This document shows positions 1 to 7,735 of a DNA stretch of 64,000 nucleotides, piece after piece (position 1 is the first letter of the stretch; each line of letters opens with the position of its first letter). The position numbers were made by a program, and so were the translations under genes. Below the pieces are notes generated by a model. It did no database searches. It was given only the letters and a program-made list of their open reading frames with translations, and was not told the DNA's origin. Source of the DNA: Roseovarius halotolerans (GTDB taxonomy: Bacteria > Pseudomonadota > Alphaproteobacteria > Rhodobacterales > Rhodobacteraceae); assembly GCF_900172255.1 (NCBI RefSeq), contig NZ_FWFU01000001.1, positions 124,001-188,000 on the forward strand, given 5' to 3'.

Positions 1-1731
1 CAGCAGTTCCACGATCAGGTCTGCCGCGCGGCAAACCTGTTCCGCGATCTCAGGATCAACGAGAGCGACGTCGTCGCGCTGGTCCTGCCCAATACGCTGG
101 AAACCGCCATCGTCACCATCGGTGCGGCCATCGCCGGGATCGTCAACCCGATCAATCCCCTGCTCGAACCCGAACAGATCGGCGCCATCCTGCGCGAAAC
201 CGATGCCCGCGTCGTGGTCACGCTCAAGGCCTTCCCGAAAACCGACATCGCCCAGAAAACCGCCGAGGCCGTGCGCCACGCGCCACGCGTCCACACGATC
301 CTGGAGATCGACCTCAACCGCTACCTGACCCCGCCCAAAAGCTGGATCGTGCCGCTGATCCGTCCCAAGGTTCAGGGCAAGCATCATGCCGACGTGAAAT
401 GCTTCAACGCCGAGATGCGCAAGCATCCGGTGACGCTCGGCTTCGACGATGGCGGAGAGGACCGCGTCGCGGCCTATTTCCACACCGGCGGCACCACGGG
501 CATGCCCAAGGTGGCGCAGCACCGCTATTCGGGCATGGTCTATAACGGCTGGCTCGGGCACACCCTTCTTTTCACCGAGAAAGACAGCGTGATGTGCCCG
601 CTGCCGCTCTTTCATGTGTTTGCCTGCCACGTCATCCTGATGGCGATGATCAAGTCCGGGGCGCATGTGGTCTTTCCCACGCCGGCAGGCTATCGCGGTG
701 ACGGCGTGTTCGACAATTTCTGGAAATTGCTGGAACGCTGGCAGACGACGTTCGTGATCACCGTGCCGACCGCGGTGTCGGCGCTGATGCAGCGCAAGGT
801 CGATGCCGATATCTCGACCGTTAAGAACGCGTTTTCCGGTTCGGCGCCGATGCCGCTCGAACTGTTCAAGCGCTTCGAATCCTCCACCGGCATGACCGTG
901 ATCGAAGGCTACGGCCTGACCGAGGCGACCTGCCTTGTCTCCTGCAACCCGCCCGAGGGGCAGAAGAAAGTGGGCTCCGTCGGCGTGCCCTTCCCCTATA
1001 CCGATGTGCGCATCCTCAAGACCGATGCGTCGGGCGCGCCGGTGGAATGCGCCACCGACGAGGTCGGCGAGATCTGCATCTCCAATCCCGGCGTCTATGC
1101 CGGCAACACCTATACCGAGGCCGCCAAGAACGCGGACCTCTATCATTACGAGCGCTATCTGCGCACCGGCGATCTGGGCCGGATCGACCCCGATGGTTAT
1201 CTCTGGATCACGGGCCGCGCCAAGGATCTGATCATCCGCGGCGGCCATAATATCGACCCCGCCGACATCGAAGAGGCCCTGATGGCCCATCACGATGTCG
1301 CCATGGCCGGAGCCATCGGCCAGCCCGACGCCCATGCCGGCGAATTGCCCTGCGCCTATGTGGAGCTCGTGGACGGCGCCAGCGTCACCGCCGAGGAGCT
1401 GCTGGCGCATTGCAAGGTCCATGTCCATGAACGTGCCGCCATTCCCAAACACGTCGAAATCCTCGACGAACTGCCCAAGACGGCGGTCGGCAAGGTGTTC
1501 AAGCCGGACCTGCGCAAACGCGCCATCACCCGCATCTATGACGCCGCACTCGCCGAAGCCGGGATCGACGCACGCGTCGCACAGGTGATCGATTCCAAGA
1601 AACGCGGCCTCGTGGCGCAGATCGACCGCAGCGCGTCCACCGATGAAGAGGCGCTCGCCCATGTGCTCGGCCGCTTCACCCGCCCCTGGGAATGGGCCGA
1701 CGAAGCCGAATCCGAACCCGAATCCGCCTGA
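1..1731 (+). CDS. acyl-CoA synthetase (AMP-forming), 5' truncated
   Basis: The reading frame is open from base 1, so the start lies outside the window; 576 residues are visible. It should activate a fatty or other carboxylic acid to its acyl-CoA through an acyl-adenylate. The ANL-superfamily signatures are present: the P-loop-like HTGGTTGMPK near fragment residue 160, GYGLTEAT near 304, and the hinge region RTGDLGRIDPDGYLWITGRA near 385-404. The C-terminal catalytic lysine is probably in KTAVGKVFKP. The substrate cannot be deduced. A GC-rich inverted repeat and then the leuA terminator follow, and leuA converges on it. The family is certain; chain-length specificity is unknown. Confidence 0.9.
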   Translation, partial: QQFHDQVCRAANLFRDLRINESDVVALVLPNTLETAIVTIGAAIAGIVNPINPLLEPEQIGAILRETDARVVVTLKAFPKTDIAQKTAEAVRHAPRVHTILEIDLNRYLTPPKSWIVPLIRPKVQGKHHADVKCFNAEMRKHPVTLGFDDGGEDRVAAYFHTGGTTGMPKVAQHRYSGMVYNGWLGHTLLFTEKDSVMCPLPLFHVFACHVILMAMIKSGAHVVFPTPAGYRGDGVFDNFWKLLERWQTTFVITVPTAVSALMQRKVDADISTVKNAFSGSAPMPLELFKRFESSTGMTVIEGYGLTEATCLVSCNPPEGQKKVGSVGVPFPYTDVRILKTDASGAPVECATDEVGEICISNPGVYAGNTYTEAAKNADLYHYERYLRTGDLGRIDPDGYLWITGRAKDLIIRGGHNIDPADIEEALMAHHDVAMAGAIGQPDAHAGELPCAYVELVDGASVTAEELLAHCKVHVHERAAIPKHVEILDELPKTAVGKVFKPDLRKRAITRIYDAALAEAGIDARVAQVIDSKKRGLVAQIDRSASTDEEALAHVLGRFTRPWEWADEAESEPESA

Positions 1732-1755
1732 AGGGATTTCCCTGCGGGACCCGCC

Positions 1756-1877
1756 GGGGGGCCAGCCCCCCGGACCCCCCGGGATATTTTAGAACAGAAG
1801 AAGGGGCCGGGGCTGTCTTCTTCTGTTGCGAAATATCCCGGGGGAGTCGCGCTGCGCGCGACGGGGGCAGAGCCCCC
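1756..1877. repeat. inverted pair of GC-rich intergenic repeats
   Basis: Two copies of one element face each other. Arms at 1775-1803 and 1817-1845 both read C-run, GGGATATTT, then AACAGAAGAAG when oriented the same way, giving a near-perfect long dyad with a 13-base centre. Each copy also carries a small GGGGGC/GCCCCC hairpin (near 1756-1771 and at 1863-1877). A related single copy lies at 6019-6086. It sits between the convergent acyl-CoA synthetase and leuA genes, where it could act as a bidirectional transcript end or be a dispersed repeat of REP type. Confidence 0.75.
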
Positions 1878-1895
1878 ATGCAGGGCCAGACATGA

Positions 1896-1928
1896 AAAGA
1901 CCCGGTCACGCGCTGTGGCCGGGTCTTT
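1896..1928 (-). terminator. intrinsic terminator of leuA, probably bidirectional
   Basis: A 10-bp perfect stem AAAGACCCGG / CCGGGTCTTT (1896-1905 with 1919-1928) lies 22 bases beyond the leuA stop. The stem nearly extends inward with TCAC/GTGG. On the minus strand it ends in a T tract, as expected for a rho-independent terminator. Confidence 0.85.
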
Positions 1929-1950
1929 CGCTGTCAGCGGGCAGGGCGGG

Positions 1951-3564
1951 TCAGCTCACGTCCTTGTAGCTGATCTCGCGCTTGTCCTCGCCCAGGCGGC
2001 CACGCCGCACCAACAGGCGGTTGAGCGCGTTCACATAGGCCTTGGCCGAGGCGACGACCGTATCGGTATCGGCCGACTGGCCGGTGGCGATATTGCCCTC
2101 TTCCTCGAGCCGCACCGAAACGGTGGCCTGCGCGTCGGTGCCCTCGGTCACCGCATGCACCTGGTAGAGCGACAGATGCGCGTCGTTGGGATGCAGCTCG
2201 CGCACCGCCTTGAAGGTCGCATCGACCGGGCCGTCGCCGGTTCCGGTCACGCTTTTCTCGGTGCCGTCGATGACCATCACCAGCTCGGCCTCGGCCGGTC
2301 CGCCGGTGCCGCAGACGACGCGCAGCGACTTGATGACAAGGCGGTCGGTCGCCTCGTCCTCGCCGGCGCGCATCAGCGCGATGAGGTCCTCGTCATAGAC
2401 CTCCTTCTTGCGGTCGGCCAGTTCCTTGAAGCGCACGAACATGTCGTTGAGCTGGTTCTCGGCCAGCTCATAGCCCAGGTCCTTGAGCTTGGCGCGCAGT
2501 GCCGCGCGACCCGAATGCTTGCCCAGCACGATGCTGGTCTCGGCCAGCCCCACATCCGCCGGGCGCATGATCTCGAAGGTCTCGGCGTTCTTGAGCATCC
2601 CGTCCTGGTGGATGCCCGATTCATGGGCGAAGGCGTTCTTGCCCACGATCGCCTTGTTGTATTGCACCGGGAAACCGCTGACCGTGGCGACCCGGCGCGA
2701 GATGTTCATGATCTTGCGGCTGTCCACCTGGGTGTAGAAGGGCATGATGTCGCCGCGCACCTTCAGAGCCATCACCACCTCTTCGAGGGCGGTATTGCCG
2801 GCGCGCTCGCCCAGCCCGTTGATCGTGCATTCGATCTGGCGCGCACCACCCGCCACCGCGGCCAGCGCATTGGCCGTGGCAAGGCCCAGGTCGTTATGGC
2901 AATGGGTCGCAAAGACCACCTCGTCGGCGCCCGGCACATCGGCGATCAGGCGGCGGATCAGGTCGGCGCTTTCCACCGGCGCGGTATAGCCCACCGTGTC
3001 GGGAATGTTGATCGTGGTCGCGCCCGCCTTGATCGCGATCTCGACCACCCGGCGCAGGTAATCCCATTCGGTGCGCGTCGCATCCATCGGCGACCATTGC
3101 ACATCGTCGCACAGGTTGCGCGCATGGGTCACCGTTTCATGGATGCGCTCGGCCATTTCGTCCTGGGTGAGATTGGGGATCGCGCGGTGCAGCGGCGAGG
3201 TGCCGATGAAGGTATGGATACGCGGGCTGGCGGCGTGTTTCACTGCCTCCCAGGCGCGGTCGATATCCTTGATATGGGCACGCGCCAACCCGCAGATCGT
3301 GGCCTGTTTCGCTCGCTTGGCGATCTCGCTGACGGCGCGGAAATCGCCCTCGGAAGCGATCGGAAACCCCGCCTCGATGATATCCACGCCCATGTCATCG
3401 AGAAGTCCGGCGATCTCCAGCTTTTCCTCGTGGGTCATGGTGGCGCCGGGGGATTGTTCGCCGTCGCGCAGGGTGGTGTCGAAGATCACCACGCGATCCT
3501 TGCCCGCCTCGGGCGATACATCCTTGTCCGCTTCAGGCGATACGGTCTTGGTCTGGTCTGTCAT
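1951..3564 (-). CDS. leuA: 2-isopropylmalate synthase
   Basis: This 537-residue enzyme condenses 2-oxoisovalerate with acetyl-CoA, the first committed step of leucine synthesis, in the cytosol. The HMGL-like barrel carries [12 protein letters not shown] at residues 29-40, the metal-binding HCHNDLG and the family motif GLGERAGN; the C-terminal part has the length expected for the LeuA regulatory dimer domain, which normally confers leucine feedback. The N-terminus holds an eight-residue tandem duplication ([16 protein letters not shown]) from a 24-bp repeat at 3497-3544, a dispensable-looking extension before the barrel. Expression is probably controlled by the leader peptide and attenuator immediately upstream. 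The gene stands alone and ends at the terminator at 1896-1928. Confidence 0.97.
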   Translation of the reverse strand: MTDQTKTVSPEADKDVSPEAGKDRVVIFDTTLRDGEQSPGATMTHEEKLEIAGLLDDMGVDIIEAGFPIASEGDFRAVSEIAKRAKQATICGLARAHIKDIDRAWEAVKHAASPRIHTFIGTSPLHRAIPNLTQDEMAERIHETVTHARNLCDDVQWSPMDATRTEWDYLRRVVEIAIKAGATTINIPDTVGYTAPVESADLIRRLIADVPGADEVVFATHCHNDLGLATANALAAVAGGARQIECTINGLGERAGNTALEEVVMALKVRGDIMPFYTQVDSRKIMNISRRVATVSGFPVQYNKAIVGKNAFAHESGIHQDGMLKNAETFEIMRPADVGLAETSIVLGKHSGRAALRAKLKDLGYELAENQLNDMFVRFKELADRKKEVYDEDLIALMRAGEDEATDRLVIKSLRVVCGTGGPAEAELVMVIDGTEKSVTGTGDGPVDATFKAVRELHPNDAHLSLYQVHAVTEGTDAQATVSVRLEEEGNIATGQSADTDTVVASAKAYVNALNRLLVRRGRLGEDKREISYKDVS

Positions 3565-3583
3565 GTCGAATCTCGTTCATTGT

Positions 3584-3657
3584 CCTAAGCCAAAGGCGCG
3601 AAAAGGCACATCCTCTGAGCGGTCGCGCCGGATCGGCACGCTCAGAGGCGGCTTAGG
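3584..3657 (-). promoter_or_regulatory. leucine attenuator: overlapping RNA stems between leader peptide and leuA
   Basis: Two nested complementary pairs are seen: CCTAAGCC (3657-3650 on the minus strand) with GGCTTAGG (3591-3584), and CCTCTGAGC (3648-3640) with GCTCAGAGG (3620-3612). The 5' arms overlap the last leucine codons and the stop of the leader peptide. An alternative hairpin GGCGCGA (3629-3623) with TCGCGCC (3601-3595), followed by TTT, would enclose the 3620-3612 arm in its loop, so the two folds cannot coexist. This is the logic of antiterminator versus terminator. The U tract is short, so control at translation is also possible. Confidence 0.8.
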
Positions 3658-3728
3658 AGCAGCAGGACGCGAACGCAACCCGCCTGGCGGGGCGTCACGG
3701 GAAAAGAGATATGGTCCTGCTTGATCAT
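3642..3728 (-). CDS. leucine-rich leader peptide of leuA
   Basis: A 28-residue ORF too short for routine gene calling begins with ATG at 3728 and ends with TGA at 3644-3642, 77 bases before leuA. It contains four consecutive leucine codons (CTG CTG CTC CTA) within VLLLLSRL near its end and a fifth just before the stop. The leucine codons lie exactly at the first arm of the stem set described at 3584-3657, as in ribosome-mediated attenuators. No Shine-Dalgarno is seen; a -10-like TATAGT ends seven bases before the ATG, so the message may be leaderless, as known for Sinorhizobium trpL. The function is inferred from architecture, not from homology. Confidence 0.82.
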   Translation of the reverse strand: MIKQDHISFPVTPRQAGCVRVLLLLSRL

Positions 3729-3735
3729 GGAACGA

Positions 3736-3763
3736 ACTATAGGGATCGCGACGCGCCTTGAAA
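3736..3763 (-). promoter_or_regulatory. candidate promoter of the leu leader-leuA unit
   Basis: On the minus strand TTTCAA (3763-3758) and TATAGT (3741-3736) are separated by 16 bases. The predicted transcription start falls at or next to the leader ATG at 3728. The -35 is a weak match, the -10 a good one. Confidence 0.5.
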
Positions 3764-3822
3764 ACCCCCGAATCCACTGCGTCCCCCATTGAAGCGTATC
3801 ACTGCCAGCCTATCTGGCGCGC

Positions 3823-4488
3823 ATGGAAAACGCATTGATCATCGGCGCCTCGGGCGGAATCGGCACCGCGCTCAGCGCCGCGCTCGAGACGCGCGGGGTC
3901 GCCGTGACCCCGCTCTCGCGCCGTCATGACGGGATCGACCTGACGGATGAGGACTCAATCAGCGCCGCGCTTGATCCGCTTGACGGTCCTTTCGATCTCA
4001 TCTTCGTCGCCACCGGCGGGCTCGAGATCGACGGCCAGCGCCCCGAGAAGTCCCTCAAGGAACTGAACGCGAAAGCGCTGGCCGACCAGTTCGCGCTCAA
4101 CTCCATCGGCCCCGCGCTGGTGCTCAAGCACGCGCCGCGCCTTCTGGCGCGCGACCGGCGGGCGGTCTTTGCGGCGCTGTCGGCGCGGGTGGGGTCGATC
4201 GGCGACAACCGGTTCGGCGGCTGGTATGGCTACCGCGCCGCCAAGGCCGCGCTGAACCAGATCGTCCATACCGGCGCGATCGAACTCGGCCGCACGCACC
4301 GCCAGTCCATCTGCGTCGCGCTCCATCCCGGCACCGTGGAAACACCCCTCACGGCGCGCTATGCCCGCAATCACCCGACCGTCCCCGCGCCCGAGGCGGC
4401 AAACAACCTCTTGGGCGTGATCGACGGTCTGACCCCGGCCCAGAGCGGGCAGTTCTTCGACTGGGCCGGGAAGCCCGTGCCGTGGTGA
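3823..4488 (+). CDS. short-chain dehydrogenase/reductase (CsgA/C-factor-like)
   Basis: A 221-residue single-domain SDR. The N-terminal NAD(P) Rossmann motif is GASGGIGTAL at residues 8-17, and the catalytic YxxxK is YGYRAAK near residue 140, with the preceding SARVGSIGDN strand carrying the serine region. The substrate is unknown. It overlaps the downstream photolyase by 4 bases (GTGA), so the two are very probably co-transcribed and translationally coupled. SDR genes next to CryB-type photolyases are seen in relatives, but no functional link is established. It is divergent from the leuA leader, with about 60 bp between the leader promoter and this start. Confidence 0.88.
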   Translation: MENALIIGASGGIGTALSAALETRGVAVTPLSRRHDGIDLTDEDSISAALDPLDGPFDLIFVATGGLEIDGQRPEKSLKELNAKALADQFALNSIGPALVLKHAPRLLARDRRAVFAALSARVGSIGDNRFGGWYGYRAAKAALNQIVHTGAIELGRTHRQSICVALHPGTVETPLTARYARNHPTVPAPEAANNLLGVIDGLTPAQSGQFFDWAGKPVPW

Positions 4489-6011
4489 AGCGCCTTGTTC
4501 TGGTGCTTGGCGACCAGCTGAGCGCGGGTCTCTCGGCGCTTGCCGCCGCCGACAAGGCGCATGACCTGATCGTCATGGCGGAGGTGGCGGATGAAACCGG
4601 CTATGTCCCCCATCACCCCAGGAAGATCGCGCTCGTTCTCTCGGCGATGCGTCATTTCGCGGCCGAACTGGAAAGCGACGGCTGGCAGGTGGCTTACACA
4701 AGGCTGGACGACCCCGATTCCTCGGGGTCGATCACCGGCGAGCTGCTGCGCCGCGCCGGGGCGCATGACGCCAGCACGGTGATTGCCACAACCCCCGGCG
4801 AATGGCGGTTGATCCGCGCACTCGAAGACGCACCGCTTTCGGTGACGCTTCTGCCCGATGACCGCTTCATCGCCTCGTCCGGCGAATTCGATGACTGGGC
4901 CGAGGGGCGCAAGGAGCTGCGCATGGAGTGGTTCTATCGCATGATGCGCCGCAAGACCGGTCTTCTGATGGAGGGTGACGCGCCAGCGGGCGGCAAGTGG
5001 AATTTCGACCACGACAATCGCAAACCCGCCGCGCCGGACCTTTTCCGCACCGCGCCGCTGCGCTTTGAACCCGACACCATGACGCAAGAGGTGCTCGACC
5101 TGGTCGGCGCGCGCTTTGGCGACAATTTCGGCACGCTGCTGCCGTTTCATTACGGGGCGACGCGCGCGGATGCGCTGGCGGCGCTCGATCATTTCCTGCG
5201 GCATCAACTGGCGGGATTTGGCGACACGCAGGATGCGATGCTCGAGGGCGATCCCGTTCTCAATCACTCGCTGCTCTCCCCCTATCTCAATCTGGGGCTG
5301 CTCGGGCCGCTGGAAATATGTCAGCGCGTCGAGGCCGAGTGGCAGGCCGGGCGCGTTCCGATCAATGCCGCCGAAGGCTATATCCGCCAGATCATCGGCT
5401 GGCGCGAATACATGCGCGGGATCTACCTGCGCGAAGGCCCCGATTATACTGCGCAGAACGCGCTGGGCCATGACCGCGCGCTGCCCGCGATGTTCTGGGG
5501 CGGCGAGACGCATATGAACTGTGTTTCCCATGCCGTCGTGCAGACCCGCGATCTGGCCTATGCCCATCATATCCAGCGCCTGATGGTGACCGGCAACTTC
5601 GCGCTACTGGCCGGGGTGGACCCGGCCCAGGTGCATGAATGGTATCTCTCCGTCTATATCGACGCGTTCGAGTGGGTCGAGGCCCCCAACACGATCGGCA
5701 TGAGCCAGTTCGCCGATGGCGGCATCATCGCCTCGAAACCCTATGTGAGTTCGGGCAATTACATCGACCGGATGTCGGATTACTGCGCCGGCTGCGCCTA
5801 TAAGGTGAAGGACAAAACCGGCCCGACGGCCTGTCCCTTCAACCTGCTTTACTGGGATTTCCTGATCCGCCACCGCGAGCGCTTCGCGCGCAATCCGCGC
5901 ATGGGGCCGATCTATCGCACATGGGAGCGCATGGACGAGACCCGCCGCGCTTCTGTGCTGGACGGGGCCGCTCGGGTTCTGGAGCGGCTCGACCGGGGCG
6001 AGACCGTCTGA
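4485..6011 (+). CDS. FeS-BCP family cryptochrome/(6-4) photolyase (CryB/PhrB type)
   Basis: A 508-residue light-dependent flavoprotein of the iron-sulfur bacterial cryptochrome/photolyase class. Members bind FAD, a lumazine antenna and a 4Fe-4S cluster; Agrobacterium PhrB repairs (6-4) photoproducts and Rhodobacter CryB affects photosynthesis gene expression. Four cysteines at 346, 434, 437 and 450 have the 88-3-13 spacing of the PhrB/CryB cluster ligands, the last three lying in YCAGC and ACPF. The N-terminus VLVLGDQLS is typical. Two GTG starts are possible (4482 and 4485); 4485 gives a GTGA overlap with the SDR stop and cysteine numbers that, from memory, equal those of CryB. Repair versus signalling cannot be settled from sequence. 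Confidence 0.92.
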   Translation: MKRLVLVLGDQLSAGLSALAAADKAHDLIVMAEVADETGYVPHHPRKIALVLSAMRHFAAELESDGWQVAYTRLDDPDSSGSITGELLRRAGAHDASTVIATTPGEWRLIRALEDAPLSVTLLPDDRFIASSGEFDDWAEGRKELRMEWFYRMMRRKTGLLMEGDAPAGGKWNFDHDNRKPAAPDLFRTAPLRFEPDTMTQEVLDLVGARFGDNFGTLLPFHYGATRADALAALDHFLRHQLAGFGDTQDAMLEGDPVLNHSLLSPYLNLGLLGPLEICQRVEAEWQAGRVPINAAEGYIRQIIGWREYMRGIYLREGPDYTAQNALGHDRALPAMFWGGETHMNCVSHAVVQTRDLAYAHHIQRLMVTGNFALLAGVDPAQVHEWYLSVYIDAFEWVEAPNTIGMSQFADGGIIASKPYVSSGNYIDRMSDYCAGCAYKVKDKTGPTACPFNLLYWDFLIRHRERFARNPRMGPIYRTWERMDETRRASVLDGAARVLERLDRGETV

Positions 6012-6018
6012 GCGGGCA

Positions 6019-6086
6019 GGGGGGGGCGCTGCCCCCGCCGCGGCCCGGGGCCGCGACTCCCCCGAGGTATTTTCCGCCAGATGAAG
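6019..6086 (+). repeat. single copy of the GC-rich intergenic repeat
   Basis: A GGGGGC-GCT-GCCCCC hairpin is followed by a GC-rich arm, GCGACTCCCCCGAGGTATTT and then CAGATGAAG. The same order occurs in the minus-strand copy at 1817-1877. It lies between the convergent photolyase and MORN genes, so it may also serve as a transcript end. Confidence 0.7.
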
Positions 6087-6096
6087 CCGGGGCGCG

Positions 6097-7584
6097 TCAG
6101 TCGCTCTGCGTGGCCGGGGCCTCGGGTTCGGCCTCTGGCGCGTCGGGCGTGTCGGCGGGCTCCGGCGTGTCACCGGCGGGGGCGGATTCGGTCTGCTTGT
6201 CCAGTGCGCCGTCCTCCCAGGTGCCGCTCGCCTCTTCGCCGGTGGCATAGCGCATCGTGCCTTCGCCCTGGCGCTTGCCCTTGAGGAACGTGCCCTCGTA
6301 GACATCGCCATTGGTGTAGGTGGCGATGCCCTGGCCCGAGATTTCGCCCTCTTTCCATTCGCCTTCGTATGTGAAGCCGTCGGGCATGGTGATCTTGCCC
6401 TGGCCGTGGCGCTGGCCGTCAAGGAACGCGCCCTCGTAGACGGTGCCGTCGGGATAGGTGGCGGTGCCCATGCCCTCGCGCTGGCCGTCCTTCCACTGGC
6501 CCTCGTAGCGGTAGCCATCGGCATAGGTCATGACACCCTGGCCGTGGTTGCGCGCGTTCTCGAACTCGCCCTCGTAGACCACGCCGTTGGGATACGTGGC
6601 CCGGCCTTGGCCGTCGATCACGCCGCCACGCCATTCGCCTTCGTATGTCGAGCCGTCGGGATAGGTGATCTTGCCCTCGCCATTGGCGAGATCGTCGCGG
6701 AACGCCCCCTCGTAGACCGAACCGTCAGGATAGGTCACGCGCCCCTGGCCCGAGATCTTGCCCGCGCTCCAGGAGCCTTCGTAGCGATAGCCGTCGGTGC
6801 CCGTGAACACGCCCTGGCCGTGGCGTCGGTCATCCTCGAACGCGCCCTCGTAGACATCGCCGTTCTCATAGGTCACGCGGCCCTGGCCCTCGCGCCGCCC
6901 GGCCACGAGGTCACCCTCATAGACATCGCCATTGGGCTGGATCAGCTTTCCGGTGCCGTCGATCTGCCCGTCCTGCCAGCGCCCCTCGTAGATCAGCCCG
7001 TCGGGCATGGTCAGCGTGCCTTGCCCGTGGCGCGCCCCGCGGCTCACCTCGCCCTCGTAGACCGCGCCGTCAGGGTATGTGATCCGCGCCGCGCCGTCCT
7101 TGACGCCATTGACCCAGTCGCCCTCGTAGACATAGCCGCCGGGGCTTTCCATGCGGCCCTTGCCGTGATGCATGGCATTGCGGAAACCGCCCTCGTAGCG
7201 CACCCCGTTGGCATAGACCGCGACCCCCTGGCCGGTGATCTTGCCATCCAGCCAGTCGCCCTCATAGGTGCCGCCATCGGCGAAGACGATCTTGCCCACG
7301 CCCTCGGGCTTGCCCTTGGCGAACTCGCCCTCGTAGACCGACCCGTTGGGAAAGCGCGCAACCCCCTGGCCGCGGATCTCGCCATCGACCCATTCACCGG
7401 AATATTCATAGCCATTGGGCAGCGTGTAGGTGCCGGTGCCATGCTGCAGTCCGTTCCTGAACGTGCCCTCGTAGATGCCGCCATCGTCATATTGCTTGGT
7501 CTGCACCTCGCCGTCCTGCGCCAGTGCGGCACCTCCGGCCAGCATCATCGCGGCGATCGTCGCATCCCTCAGTGAAAAGCTCAT
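6097..7584 (-). CDS. secreted MORN-repeat protein, about 19 repeats
   Basis: A 495-residue protein with an N-terminal signal peptide (cleavage likely after AALA, near residue 22) followed by about 19 back-to-back 23-residue MORN units of the form DGxxYEGxWxxGxxxGxGxxxYP from about residue 30 to 460. The last unit is degenerate. A Pro/Glu/Ala-rich tail of roughly 30 residues ends the protein. MORN repeats form elongated beta-hairpin rods and in eukaryotes bind lipids or scaffold membranes; the role of exported bacterial versions is not known. No enzymatic domain is present. The gene is monocistronic, divergent from nadE. The 69-bp periodicity of the DNA is coding, not a separate tandem repeat. 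Confidence 0.93.
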   Translation of the reverse strand: MSFSLRDATIAAMMLAGGAALAQDGEVQTKQYDDGGIYEGTFRNGLQHGTGTYTLPNGYEYSGEWVDGEIRGQGVARFPNGSVYEGEFAKGKPEGVGKIVFADGGTYEGDWLDGKITGQGVAVYANGVRYEGGFRNAMHHGKGRMESPGGYVYEGDWVNGVKDGAARITYPDGAVYEGEVSRGARHGQGTLTMPDGLIYEGRWQDGQIDGTGKLIQPNGDVYEGDLVAGRREGQGRVTYENGDVYEGAFEDDRRHGQGVFTGTDGYRYEGSWSAGKISGQGRVTYPDGSVYEGAFRDDLANGEGKITYPDGSTYEGEWRGGVIDGQGRATYPNGVVYEGEFENARNHGQGVMTYADGYRYEGQWKDGQREGMGTATYPDGTVYEGAFLDGQRHGQGKITMPDGFTYEGEWKEGEISGQGIATYTNGDVYEGTFLKGKRQGEGTMRYATGEEASGTWEDGALDKQTESAPAGDTPEPADTPDAPEAEPEAPATQSD

Positions 7585-7735
7585 ATCGGCCCCAGAATCC
7601 CCAGTTTCGCGCGCCAGCGCACCGCCCGGAATCTAGTGGAGCCTCGCGGGGCTGACAACGTGTTTTGCCCAAATCGGCTTTCCCTCGCGCAGCGATCTGC
7701 TAAATCATGGCCGCAATGCAAGCAGGAGGCATGGC

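Noticed and set aside
1915-3588. 557-codon plus-strand ORF
   Set aside because: It is antisense to leuA; long open antisense frames are expected from the GC-rich codon bias.
6406-7575. 389-codon plus-strand ORF and a 69-bp tandem repeat
   Set aside because: Both reflect the MORN gene on the minus strand; the periodicity is that of 23-residue coding units and not a CRISPR or satellite.
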